The notes beneath the pieces are model-generated. The model had not been told where the DNA came from. It saw nothing but the letters and a program-made list of their open reading frames with translations, and did no database searches. A program made the position numbers and the translations under genes. From an uncultured Campylobacterales bacterium (GTDB lineage Bacteria > Campylobacterota > Campylobacteria > Campylobacterales > Arcobacteraceae), in NCBI GenBank assembly GCA_947494995.1, contig CANLWY010000001.1, forward strand, positions 1 through 64,000: a stretch of DNA of 64,000 bases, given 5' to 3'. Position 1 is the stretch's first letter. The number at the start of each line of letters is the position of its first letter. This document shows positions 41,084 to 49,677 of the stretch, piece after piece.

Positions 41084-41779
41084 ATGGATATTAAGAAGTT
41101 AAACGAAGATTTTGCTAACGCAGATGCAACACAGATTTTAGAATACTTTATTAAAGAATATGGAAGAGATGCTGCTTTATCAAGTAGCTTAGGTGCAGAA
41201 GACCAAGTGCTAACTGATAAAATTTTGAAAATAGATAAAAATGCAAATATTTTTACTCTAGATACGGGAAGATTACATCCTGAGACATATGATGTAATGG
41301 ATGCAACAAACCTTAAATATGGAGTTAAATTAGAAGTATTTTTTCCTTTAAATGATGCAGTTCAAGACCTTTACCAATCACAAGGTATTAATGGTCATTA
41401 TGAAAGTATTGAAAATAGAAAAAACTGTTGTGGCGTTAGAAAGATGGAGCCACTAAAAAGAGCACTTGCTCCTCTTAAAGTTTGGATTACAGGACTTAGA
41501 GCAGCTCAAAGTGTTACAAGAACAGATATGCCAGTAGTTGAATATGATGAAAACTTTGGAGTTATCAAAGTTAATCCATTAATCAACTGGAGTGAAGAAG
41601 ATGTTTGGAACTACATCAAAGAAAACAATGTTCCATACAATAAACTTCATGACCAAGGTTATCCAAGTATTGGTTGTGCACCCTGTACTCGACCTGTTGA
41701 AAAAGGACAGGATATAAGAAGTGGAAGATGGTGGTGGGAAAACCCTGAACACAAAGAGTGTGGATTACACGCCAAATAA
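41084..41779 (+). CDS. cysH: Assimilatory APS reductase
   Basis: A 231-residue reductase. The catalytic cysteine motif is KECGLH near the C-terminus. The extra cysteine pairs NCCGVRK and GCAPC mark a 4Fe-4S cluster, so this is the APS-reducing (not PAPS) type, using thioredoxin to give sulfite. That fits the absence of a cysC (APS kinase) gene in the operon. No clear ribosome site is visible (ATAATAACTAG before the ATG). Confidence 0.93.
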   Translation: MDIKKLNEDFANADATQILEYFIKEYGRDAALSSSLGAEDQVLTDKILKIDKNANIFTLDTGRLHPETYDVMDATNLKYGVKLEVFFPLNDAVQDLYQSQGINGHYESIENRKNCCGVRKMEPLKRALAPLKVWITGLRAAQSVTRTDMPVVEYDENFGVIKVNPLINWSEEDVWNYIKENNVPYNKLHDQGYPSIGCAPCTRPVEKGQDIRSGRWWWENPEHKECGLHAK

Positions 41780-41899
41780 AATTAAGACAAATGACGATGA
41801 AATCAAACTTTTAATTTGAAGGATTCAATTTAAAAATAATATAGAAGAAATCAAACCTTTACTTTGACTATTCTAAAACAATTAATGGGATGATAAATA

Positions 41900-42826
41900 A
41901 TGAGCAATGAAATAGAAATAAGTCCTGAAAGACTTACACATTTAAAACAATTAGAAGCAGAAAGTATGCATATAATGAGAGAAGTAGTAGCAGAGTTTTC
42001 AAACCCTGGTATGCTTTACTCAGTAGGGAAAGACTCTTCTGTAATGTTACACCTTTTACAAAAAGCATTTTACCCTGCACCACCACCATTACCTTTAATG
42101 CATGTTGATACAACATGGAAATTTAAAGAAATGATAGAGTTTAGAGATAGACGAGCAAAAGAAGTTGGAATGGAATTAATAGTTTACTCTAATCCAAAAG
42201 GTCTTGAAATGGATATCTCTCCTTTTGAACATGGATCTGCATTACATACAGATATCATGAAAACAGAAGGATTAAAAAACGCTTTAAATATTCAAAAGTT
42301 TGATGCTGTATTTGGAGGTGCTAGAAGAGATGAAGAAAAATCTAGAGCAAAAGAGAGAATTTACTCATTTAGAGATAAAAACCATAGATGGGATCCAAAA
42401 AACCAAAGACCAGAACTTTGGAATATCTATAATGGAAAACATACACAAGGTGAATCTATCAGAGTATTCCCACTATCAAACTGGACAGAGCTTGATATTT
42501 GGCAATATATCTATTTAGAAGCTATTCCAATTCCTGATTTATACTTCTCTAAAGAGAGAGAAGTAGTAGAATATATGGGTACAAAAATCATGGTAGATGA
42601 TGATAGAGTTCCTGAAGAATTAAGAAAAACTTCTAAAAAAGAGAAAGTAAGATTTAGAACACTTGGATGTTATCCATTAACTGGTGCTGTAGAGAGTGAA
42701 GCTAATACATTACCTGAGATTATTCAAGAGATGTTAACTTGTACAACATCTGAAAGACAAGGTAGATTAATAGATAGTGATGGTGACGCATCAATGGAAA
42801 AAAAGAAACAAGAAGGGTATTTTTAA
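41900..42826 (+). CDS. cysD: Sulfate adenylyltransferase subunit 2
   Basis: A 308-residue N-type ATP pyrophosphatase. The PP-loop is [13 protein letters not shown] near residue 41-53, and [17 protein letters not shown] is the conserved substrate-binding block. With CysN it forms APS from sulfate and ATP, driven by GTP hydrolysis. The 120-base gap before it holds two similar GAAATCAAAC words but no obvious hairpin terminator. The next gene starts two bases after its stop. Confidence 0.95.
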   Translation: MSNEIEISPERLTHLKQLEAESMHIMREVVAEFSNPGMLYSVGKDSSVMLHLLQKAFYPAPPPLPLMHVDTTWKFKEMIEFRDRRAKEVGMELIVYSNPKGLEMDISPFEHGSALHTDIMKTEGLKNALNIQKFDAVFGGARRDEEKSRAKERIYSFRDKNHRWDPKNQRPELWNIYNGKHTQGESIRVFPLSNWTELDIWQYIYLEAIPIPDLYFSKEREVVEYMGTKIMVDDDRVPEELRKTSKKEKVRFRTLGCYPLTGAVESEANTLPEIIQEMLTCTTSERQGRLIDSDGDASMEKKKQEGYF

Positions 42827-42827
42827 G

Positions 42828-44291
42828 ATGGCACATCAATCAGATTTAATTTCAGAAAATATTGAAAAATATTTAAAAGAACACGAAAACAAAGAGATAT
42901 TAAGATTTATTACTTGTGGTTCAGTTGATGATGGTAAATCAACTTTAATTGGTAGACTTTTATATGATTCTAAAATGATTTTTGAAGACCAATTAGCTGC
43001 TATTGAAAAAGATAGTAAGAAAGTTGGTACTACAGGTGAAAAGATTGATTTAGCACTTTTAGTTGATGGTTTAGCAAGTGAGCGAGAACAAGGTATTACT
43101 ATTGATGTTGCCTATAGATTTTTTTCAACTGAAAAAAGAAAGTTCATCATAGCAGATACTCCAGGACATGAACAATATACAAGAAACATGGCAACAGGGG
43201 CTTCAACAGCAGATGTTGCTATTATCTTAATTGATGCAAGACAAGGGATTTTAACTCAAACTAAAAGACACTCTTATATTGCATCTCTATTAGGTATTAA
43301 AAACCTTATTGTTGCTATTAATAAAATGGATTTAGTTGATTTTTCACAAGAAGTATTTGAAAATATCAAAAAAGACTATAATGAGATTATTCCAAATCTT
43401 CCACATAATGAAGATTTAAATATTGAGTTTATTCCTATTTCTGCTTTAGATGGAGATAATATTTTAACTAACTCACAAAAGTCACCTTGGTATACTGATA
43501 AACCATTAATGGAATTACTTGATACTATTGAAATTCATAAAAAAGAGTCTAACTCGTTTAGATTACCAGTTCAGTATGTAGTAAGACCACACTTAAACTT
43601 TAGAGGTTTCTCTGGAACTATTTCAAGTGGAAGTATTTCTGTTGGTGATGAGATTACTGTATTACCATCAAGAAAGATATCTAAAGTGAAATCAATAGTA
43701 TCAAATGATGTTAAAGATTTAAGACCAATTGGAAAAGATGAAGAAGTAGAAACTATTCAAACAGCATATGCTCCAATGGCTACAACTATTACATTAGAAG
43801 ATGAAATTGATATTTCAAGAGGAGATATGATTGTAAAATCAAGTGATATTCCTAAAGTATCAGATCACTTATCAGCAATGGTTGTATGGATGGATGAAGC
43901 ACCATTAACTTTAAATCAGAATTATGTAATTAAAAGAGCAACTTCTGTGTTAAATGGAACTTTTAACTCTATTGATTTCAAAAAGAATATTAATACTTTT
44001 GAAGAAGTAAATACTTCAAGTCTAGAGTTAAATGATATTGCACAAGTTACAATTTCACTTGATAGAGAGATTGCTGTAGATCCTTATCATGAGAATAGAT
44101 ATACTGGAAGTTTTATTATTATTGATAAATATAATAACTCTACAGTTGGTGCTGGAATGATTGTATCTTCTGTTGAAGGTTCTGCACAACTTGCACAAGA
44201 TAATAGAGACTATACACAAGCAGAAATTGAGCTTAATGCGTATATTAGAAAGAACTTCCCTGAGTGGGGTTGTAAAGAGATTTTAGGATAA
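42828..44291 (+). CDS. cysN: Sulfate adenylyltransferase subunit 1 (GTPase)
   Basis: A 487-residue EF-Tu-like GTPase. G1 is GSVDDGKST, G3 is DTPGHEQYTRN, G4 is NKMD and G5 is around ISALDGDN. The ORF track opens 17 codons earlier inside cysD; I use the ATG at 42828 (MAHQSDLI), one base after the cysD stop. No APS-kinase (CysC) domain is fused at the C-terminus. It couples GTP hydrolysis to APS formation with CysD. Confidence 0.95.
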   Translation: MAHQSDLISENIEKYLKEHENKEILRFITCGSVDDGKSTLIGRLLYDSKMIFEDQLAAIEKDSKKVGTTGEKIDLALLVDGLASEREQGITIDVAYRFFSTEKRKFIIADTPGHEQYTRNMATGASTADVAIILIDARQGILTQTKRHSYIASLLGIKNLIVAINKMDLVDFSQEVFENIKKDYNEIIPNLPHNEDLNIEFIPISALDGDNILTNSQKSPWYTDKPLMELLDTIEIHKKESNSFRLPVQYVVRPHLNFRGFSGTISSGSISVGDEITVLPSRKISKVKSIVSNDVKDLRPIGKDEEVETIQTAYAPMATTITLEDEIDISRGDMIVKSSDIPKVSDHLSAMVVWMDEAPLTLNQNYVIKRATSVLNGTFNSIDFKKNINTFEEVNTSSLELNDIAQVTISLDREIAVDPYHENRYTGSFIIIDKYNNSTVGAGMIVSSVEGSAQLAQDNRDYTQAEIELNAYIRKNFPEWGCKEILG

Positions 44292-44295
44292 GAGT

Positions 44296-45855
44296 ATGGC
44301 GAAAGAAACAAAAGCTCAAAGAGTTGAACGTATAAAAAAAGAGAAAGATGGACTTGATGTACTTCAAGACATCTATCTTTATGCAATAACAGGTGAAGAG
44401 GTTCACCCTGAAGATATTGATAGGTTCAAGTGGTATGGAATGTATACACAAAATAGAAACCTTCAAGATGAAGATGATCAAACTCTATACTTTATGCTTA
44501 GAGTTAAACTTGAAGGTGGAGAATTAACTCTTCCTCAATTAAAAATTGTAGCAGAAATTTCAGAAAAATATGCAAGAGGAACTGCAGACTTTACAACTAG
44601 ACAAGATATTCAATTCCACTATATTAGAGTTATAGACTTACCTGAAATCTTTAGACTTCTTGATACTGTTGGATTATGTTCTATCTTTGCTGCAGGAGAT
44701 GTTCCAAGAAATGTAGTTTCTTGTCCAGTAAATGGAATAGACCATGAAGAAATTGCCGATGTTAGAGATATTGTTGATAAATTAAATGCACTATTTAAAG
44801 GAAATAAACTATTCTCTAACCTTCCAAGAAAATATAAAGTTGGTGTAAATGGATGTTCTAAAAACTGTATGCACCATGAGATTCAAGATTTAAGTTTTAA
44901 CGCAGTTAAACAAGCAAATGGAAGAGTTCACTTTGCAGTAAGTGTTGGTGGAGGTATGGCTTCAAATAGAAGAGCCGCTGAACATATTGGATATGTTACT
45001 CCTTCACAAGTTATTCCATTAGCAAAAGCAGTTACTAAAATCTATAGAGACCATGGATTAAGAGAAAAAAGAACTAAAGCTAGATTAGGTCACCTAATAG
45101 AGCATTGGGGATTAGCAAAATTTAGAGAAGAGTTACAAAATTCTGTAACTTTTAGAATAAAAGATGCAAATGAAATTGAATATGTAAACTCTAGATATAG
45201 AGAGCATTTTGGTATTCATGAAAGTAAAGAAAAAGGCAAGTCTTTTATTGGATGTTCTTTAAATTCTGGACATATTGGTGCTAAGGGATTAAACAATTTA
45301 ATAGAACTGTTTGAAAAACATGGTGCAAGTAAATTAAAAGCAACTGTTACTCAAAATATTGTAATAACTGATGCACCAACAAAAAGTGCCCAAGCTCTTG
45401 CAAAAGATTTAGCAGAAGTTAATATTAAAGCTTTCCCTTCAAACTTTAGAGCGAAAACTCAAGCATGTACAGGATTGAACTTCTGTAAATTTGCAATCTC
45501 TGAAACAAAAGGTGCTTCAAAAGAGCTTGTAGAACACTTAGAAGCTAAATTTCCTGAGTTTGGAGAAAGAGTATCTATTTCAGTAAATGGTTGTCCTAAC
45601 TCTTGTGCCCATCCTCATATTGTCGATTTAGGACTAATAGGGACTAAGGTTAAAAATGAAGAAGGTCAATCTGTAGTTGGGTATGAACTTCTTGTAGGTG
45701 GTTTTTTAGAAGGTGTTAAAACACAATTTAACCAAAAAACAGGTATCAAATTTGAAGCCTCAAAATTAAATGAAAATGTAGAAAGCCTAGTTCAAGACTA
45801 TTTAGATTCTGACTTTGCTACTTTAAGAGATTTTCTACTTACAAAAGTAAAATAA
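44296..45855 (+). CDS. Siroheme nitrite/sulfite reductase
   Basis: A 519-residue siroheme/4Fe-4S enzyme with the tandem ferrodoxin-like halves of the CysI/NirA family. The cluster ligands are C-X5-C (CTGLNFC) and C-X3-C (CPNSC). Other conserved parts are TTRQDIQFHYIRV and VVSCPVNGIDHEEIAD. Operon position after cysDN points to sulfite reduction to sulfide. No CysJ flavoprotein gene is present, so ferredoxin is the likely donor. It starts four bases after cysN. Confidence 0.9.
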   Translation: MAKETKAQRVERIKKEKDGLDVLQDIYLYAITGEEVHPEDIDRFKWYGMYTQNRNLQDEDDQTLYFMLRVKLEGGELTLPQLKIVAEISEKYARGTADFTTRQDIQFHYIRVIDLPEIFRLLDTVGLCSIFAAGDVPRNVVSCPVNGIDHEEIADVRDIVDKLNALFKGNKLFSNLPRKYKVGVNGCSKNCMHHEIQDLSFNAVKQANGRVHFAVSVGGGMASNRRAAEHIGYVTPSQVIPLAKAVTKIYRDHGLREKRTKARLGHLIEHWGLAKFREELQNSVTFRIKDANEIEYVNSRYREHFGIHESKEKGKSFIGCSLNSGHIGAKGLNNLIELFEKHGASKLKATVTQNIVITDAPTKSAQALAKDLAEVNIKAFPSNFRAKTQACTGLNFCKFAISETKGASKELVEHLEAKFPEFGERVSISVNGCPNSCAHPHIVDLGLIGTKVKNEEGQSVVGYELLVGGFLEGVKTQFNQKTGIKFEASKLNENVESLVQDYLDSDFATLRDFLLTKVK

Positions 45856-45880
45856 AAGAAGAGTTTTTCTCTTCTTTTAT
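45852..45880 (+). terminator. Hairpin ending the sulfur-assimilation operon
   Basis: ATAAAAGAAGAG, TTTTT loop, CTCTTCTTTTAT: a perfect 12-bp stem overlapping the reductase stop codon. It marks the end of the metY-to-reductase run, although only 38 bases separate it from the next start. Confidence 0.75.
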
Positions 45881-45918
45881 CATATTAATTAAACATATAA
45901 TAAAAATAAGTTATTATT

Positions 45919-47226
45919 ATGACTATGAAAAAAAATATATTTAGACCATTTTTTGATAAAAATACAGATACATTAGATTTTATAAGATATAACACTATTG
46001 GAAAAAGTAAAAAAGAGTATTTTGATTATACTGCCTCAGGATTAGCCTTTAGGCAAATAGAGAACCGTGTAAGAGATGTTCTTGAAACTTATGCAAATAC
46101 ACACTCAGAAGTCTCTTCAAATGCAAATATTACAAACCAGTATTATAATGAAGCTATAGAATCATTAAAAAACTCTCTAGAGTTAAATGATGAATTTTCA
46201 ATTATTCCTAGTGGTTGTGGAGCAACTGCCGCTATTAAGAGATTTCAAGAGATATTAGGAATTTATATTCCTCCTGCAACAATTAAAAGATTTAATATTA
46301 CTGTTGCTAAAAAGAAACTCCCTTTAATCATTGTTGGTCCTTATGAACACCATTCAAATGAAGTAAGCTATAGAGAAGCTTTATGCGAAGTTCAAAGAAT
46401 AAGATTAACAGATGACGGGCTAATAGATTTACGACAATTAAAAGAGGTTTTACAAGAGAATCATCATAGAGAAATTATTGGATGTTTTTGTATTGCCTCT
46501 AATGTAACTGGAATTATAACCCCTTATGAAGAGATTTCAAGACTACTAAGACTTTATAAAGCAACTGTTCTTTTTGATGCAGCGGCAAGTAGTCCATATA
46601 TGAATATTCCATGTGAATTATATGATGCTTTAGTTATCTCTCCTCATAAACTTCTTGGAGGTCCAGGTTCTTGTGGATTACTTGCTATAAGAAACACTTT
46701 AGTTGATGATGAGATAGCTCCTACTTTTGCAGGAGGAGGAACAGTACAATATGTTAATTCTCAAGTTCAAGAGTATGAAAAAGAGATAAGTGTTAGAGAA
46801 ACAGCTGGGACTCCGGGGATATTACAACTTATAAGAGCAAGTTTAGCTTACCAACTTAGAAATGAAATAGGTTTTGAATTTATTCTAAACCAAAAAGAGA
46901 TGCTTTTAAACCATTTTCTAAAAGAGATTGAAACCATTCCAAATATTTTTATTTATGGAAATAGAGATTCAAAAAATATAGGTATCATATCTTTTAATAT
47001 TGAAGATATAAACCCTTATGATATTTGTGAAAGATTATCTCAAAATGCTGGGATACAAACAAGAGCAGGATGTTCCTGTGCAGGACCTTATGGTCATGAT
47101 TTATTAGGATTCAATACTAAAGAAGAAGTACAGGAAAAACCAGGTTGGCTTAGAATATCAATCCACTATTCACAAACCCTTGAAGATATAAATAATTTAT
47201 TAAAAGCTTTAAAAGAATCTATTTAA
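45919..47226 (+). CDS. Class V aminotransferase (cysteine desulfurase-like)
   Basis: A 435-residue fold-type I PLP enzyme. The PLP lysine is in VISPHKLLGGPGSCG. A cysteine-rich loop RAGCSCAGPYGH lies near the C-terminus where SufS/NifS enzymes carry the catalytic Cys. The sequence is longer and more divergent than housekeeping NifS. Its place after the sulfite reductase suggests a desulfurase or related lyase in sulfur metabolism. There is no strong ribosome site, and a second ATG two codons later is also possible. Confidence 0.78.
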   Translation: MTMKKNIFRPFFDKNTDTLDFIRYNTIGKSKKEYFDYTASGLAFRQIENRVRDVLETYANTHSEVSSNANITNQYYNEAIESLKNSLELNDEFSIIPSGCGATAAIKRFQEILGIYIPPATIKRFNITVAKKKLPLIIVGPYEHHSNEVSYREALCEVQRIRLTDDGLIDLRQLKEVLQENHHREIIGCFCIASNVTGIITPYEEISRLLRLYKATVLFDAAASSPYMNIPCELYDALVISPHKLLGGPGSCGLLAIRNTLVDDEIAPTFAGGGTVQYVNSQVQEYEKEISVRETAGTPGILQLIRASLAYQLRNEIGFEFILNQKEMLLNHFLKEIETIPNIFIYGNRDSKNIGIISFNIEDINPYDICERLSQNAGIQTRAGCSCAGPYGHDLLGFNTKEEVQEKPGWLRISIHYSQTLEDINNLLKALKESI

Positions 47227-47230
47227 AGCT

Positions 47231-48343
47231 ATGAAGATTTCATTATTTGCCACTATTTTTTTGTCAATTATGACACTCTTCACTCTTCTTATTGCAAGAA
47301 GATTTGTTAGAAAGTTACACTTTAAACAAAAAACAAAAAATATAATCTATATCTTTTTAGCACTAAATTTATTTGGTGTACTAGGATATATGCTTGCAAG
47401 ACACAACCCCTCTTTACCTAATTGGGCTTACTTCTTATTATCAGTTCCAATTGGTTTAATTTTCTTATTGTTTGTTGCAACAGTTTTTTATGAACTGTTT
47501 TCAAGAATATTAAATGCAACTACAATAAGTGAAAAAAGAAGAAACTTTTTTAAAAAATCACTTGATATAGGAGCTGTTAGTATTGCAGGTGGAATAAATG
47601 CAAAAGCTATGTATAATGCCAAAACAGTAGAGATAGAAAAAGTAAAAATAAAAATAAAAAATCTAGAACAAGTATACTCAATAGTTCAACTAAGTGATAT
47701 TCACATTGGTGGACTTATAGACAAGGAGTTTATTGCAAATTTAGTTAAAAGAGTAAATGCACTTAATCCAGATGTGGTAGTTATTACAGGGGATTTAGTT
47801 GATGTAAAACTTGATTATGCAAAACCAGCATTAGATGAATTAAAAAATATAAAATCAAACTACGGAAACTACTTTTGTGTTGGAAACCATGAGTACTTTC
47901 ATGGGCTAGTACCCATTATTAATTATATAAATACCCTAAATTTCAAAACATTAGAAAATGAAAATGTCTATATTGGACAAGAGGATAAAGGTTTTAATCT
48001 AGCTGGAGTGTATGATGTTTTTGGGTACAACATTGATGCTTATAAACCTGATTTAAAAAAAGCCTTAGATGGAAGACTTATAAATAATCCAACCGTATTA
48101 CTTGCTCATCAACCAAAATATGTTGAAGAAGTAAAAAATGTCGATTTAGTACTTTCAGGACATACACATGGAGGACAAATTTTTCCATTTAATTATCTTG
48201 TAAAACTTCAACAACCCTATGTAAAAGGTTTACATCAGCATAATGAAGAAACACAAATATATATAAATAAAGGTACAGGATTCTGGGGACCACCTATGAG
48301 ACTAGGAGCTAGTTCAGAAATTACTCATATTACTTTGGTTTAA
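47231..48343 (+). CDS. Membrane-anchored metallophosphoesterase
   Basis: A 370-residue protein. The first ~95 residues have three hydrophobic segments, then a basic twin-arginine stretch (RRNFFKKSLD). The catalytic domain spans about 145-370 with all dimetal motifs: LSDIHIGG, GDLVD, GNHEYFHG and SGHTHGGQ. The YaeI/UDP-diacylglucosamine-hydrolase-like branch acts at membranes, often on lipids. It starts four bases after the PLP enzyme, so co-transcription is likely though a functional link is not clear. Confidence 0.88.
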   Translation: MKISLFATIFLSIMTLFTLLIARRFVRKLHFKQKTKNIIYIFLALNLFGVLGYMLARHNPSLPNWAYFLLSVPIGLIFLLFVATVFYELFSRILNATTISEKRRNFFKKSLDIGAVSIAGGINAKAMYNAKTVEIEKVKIKIKNLEQVYSIVQLSDIHIGGLIDKEFIANLVKRVNALNPDVVVITGDLVDVKLDYAKPALDELKNIKSNYGNYFCVGNHEYFHGLVPIINYINTLNFKTLENENVYIGQEDKGFNLAGVYDVFGYNIDAYKPDLKKALDGRLINNPTVLLAHQPKYVEEVKNVDLVLSGHTHGGQIFPFNYLVKLQQPYVKGLHQHNEETQIYINKGTGFWGPPMRLGASSEITHITLV

Positions 48344-48975
48344 ATAAATTCAGATAAGAGTTTCTGATGATCTATTATTCTAATGTTTCTTTTCTCTTTT
48401 CTAATTATTCCACTTTTTATAAGTTTCGCAATTTTTCTTGATAAGGTCTCTTCTCTTATATTTAAAATCTCTGCCATTTTTACTTGCTTTATAGAGTCAA
48501 GTACTTTTTCATTGTCATAAATAAACTTTGCTACTTTTGCATTAATATCTATAGTTACATTTGTATGAATAAAGTTTTCAAGGTATTTAATTTTTTTACT
48601 AAGTGATTTTATAAAAAGCATAGAAATATCTTTTTTATGTAAAAAGTCATTTTTAAATTTTTCATAATCTATCAATACAACTTCTGACTCAACTTCAAAA
48701 GAACAGTTGGCAGGAAAAGGTTGGTCTTCATAGTTTGCAATCTCTGCAATAAAAGCAGGAGCACTTATTGTATGGATAACTACTTCATTATCTTTAAAAT
48801 CATGCTTATAAAGCTTTACAACACCCTTTACAAGTAGATGTAAATATTTTGATTCATCACCTGTATAAAAAAGAATTTCATCTTTTGAAAATTTTTTTAC
48901 TGTTGATATATTTTCTAATTTTTCAAGTTCCCTATCGTCTAAAGAGCTAAAAAAATAATACTCTCTTAAATCCAT
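48340..48975 (-). CDS. Crp/Fnr-family regulator (non-FeS, DNR/NssR-like)
   Basis: A 211-residue regulator. A cyclic-nucleotide-type beta-barrel (FSKDEILFYTGDESKYLHLL) leads through a long helix to a winged helix (VKMAEILNIREETLSRKIAKL). It has only one cysteine, so no FNR-type 4Fe-4S cluster. The track starts at 49002; I use the ATG at 48975 after AAAGAG. A perfect TTGAT-N4-ATCAA site lies 14 bases upstream, shared with the divergent ygbA-like gene. Sensing of nitric oxide, as in NssR or DNR, is inferred. Confidence 0.85.
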   Translation of the reverse strand: MDLREYYFFSSLDDRELEKLENISTVKKFSKDEILFYTGDESKYLHLLVKGVVKLYKHDFKDNEVVIHTISAPAFIAEIANYEDQPFPANCSFEVESEVVLIDYEKFKNDFLHKKDISMLFIKSLSKKIKYLENFIHTNVTIDINAKVAKFIYDNEKVLDSIKQVKMAEILNIREETLSRKIAKLIKSGIIRKEKRNIRIIDHQKLLSEFI

Positions 48976-48988
48976 AATAAACTCTTTC

Positions 48989-49002
48989 TTGATACTTATC
49001 AA
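48989..49002. promoter_or_regulatory. Perfect FNR/DNR-type box
   Basis: TTGAT-ACTT-ATCAA is an exact match to the FNR/DNR/NNR consensus. It is centred about 20 bases upstream of the Crp/Fnr ATG and 75 bases upstream of the ygbA-like ATG. It probably autoregulates the regulator and controls ygbA. Confidence 0.8.
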
Positions 49003-49070
49003 TGTATTTTTAAAAATTTTATATAAAAATTGTAAAAGAGAATTTAAATAAAAAGAGTAATATTTTAATC

Positions 49071-49424
49071 ATGGAAATAGTAAAGTTTAAAAGTGAAGTT
49101 CAAACACTAAAAAAATTCTTTGAACTATATTGTAAGAATAAACATACAAATCAAGAAAATGTAACTCATATATTAAGATACATAAATGAGGATATTAAAG
49201 TTGAGCTTTATCTTTGTAAAGAGTGTTTTGAAAATATAAACTACTCTTTTAATAGACTTCTTGAATGTCCCCATGAAGAAAAACCTAGATGTAGGACTTG
49301 TCCAAATCCTTGTTATGAAAAAAAACAATGGAAAGAGGTAGCTAAAATAATGCGTTATAGTGGTGTGTCGTTAGGCTTAACTCGCATAAATAAAAAATTC
49401 AAATCTATATTTAAAAAACAATAA
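49071..49424 (+). CDS. YgbA-like nitrous-oxide-stimulated promoter family protein
   Basis: A 117-residue protein with six cysteines in a pattern of the PF11756 (YgbA) family: YLCKECFENI, CPHEEKPRCRTCPNPCYEKK, followed by AKIMRYSGVSLGL. E. coli ygbA is NsrR-controlled and supports growth under nitrosative stress. The cysteines suggest a metal or Fe-S site. It is divergent from a Crp/Fnr gene across a perfect FNR-type box, so control by that regulator is likely. Confidence 0.85.
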   Translation: MEIVKFKSEVQTLKKFFELYCKNKHTNQENVTHILRYINEDIKVELYLCKECFENINYSFNRLLECPHEEKPRCRTCPNPCYEKKQWKEVAKIMRYSGVSLGLTRINKKFKSIFKKQ

Positions 49425-49507
49425 TACTTTTAAAAAATTCTATCATATAAGTAGGAGAAATGCTACCTCTTTTCAATTTCTTGATACGGCTCTTATCAAT
49501 TAGTAGA

Positions 49508-49537
49508 ATTATAGCACTATTTTTTAGCACTTGTCAA
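49508..49537 (-). promoter_or_regulatory. Leftward consensus promoter with overlapping AGTGCTA repeats
   Basis: On the minus strand TTGACA (49537-49532), 18 bases, TATAAT (49513-49508). The spacer holds AAGTGCTAA and TAGTGCTAT in tandem, and two more TAGCACTT/AAGTGCTA words lie at 49574-49582 and 49640-49647. The half-sites resemble CIRCE (TTAGCACTC-N9-GAGTGCTAA, the HrcA operator) but not in CIRCE geometry. It would drive a transcript towards, and antisense to, the ygbA 3' end; only a 39-codon GTG-started ORF follows. The 253-base gap (49425-49677) holds nothing else I can name. Confidence 0.45.
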
Positions 49538-49677
49538 GTAGTACTGCCATATAATTTAGCAATTAATTGATTTAAGTGCTATAAAATATCCATAAAATGG
49601 GACTTTTAGAAATTTGTAATTTTAGCATATTCTAATTTTAAGTGCTAGTTTTAAGATTGAATATCTCTTTAAAAACT

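Noticed and set aside
42300-42518. 72-aa plus-strand ORF
   Set aside because: Out-of-frame shadow within cysD.
49481-49499. TTGAT-N9-ATCAA as a second FNR-type box
   Set aside because: The half-sites are right but the spacer is nine bases, not four, so a Crp/Fnr dimer would not fit.
49511-49582. Canonical CIRCE element
   Set aside because: The TTAGCACTT and AAGTGCTA words are tandem or 41 bases apart instead of the nine-base spacing of CIRCE; kept only as a finding.
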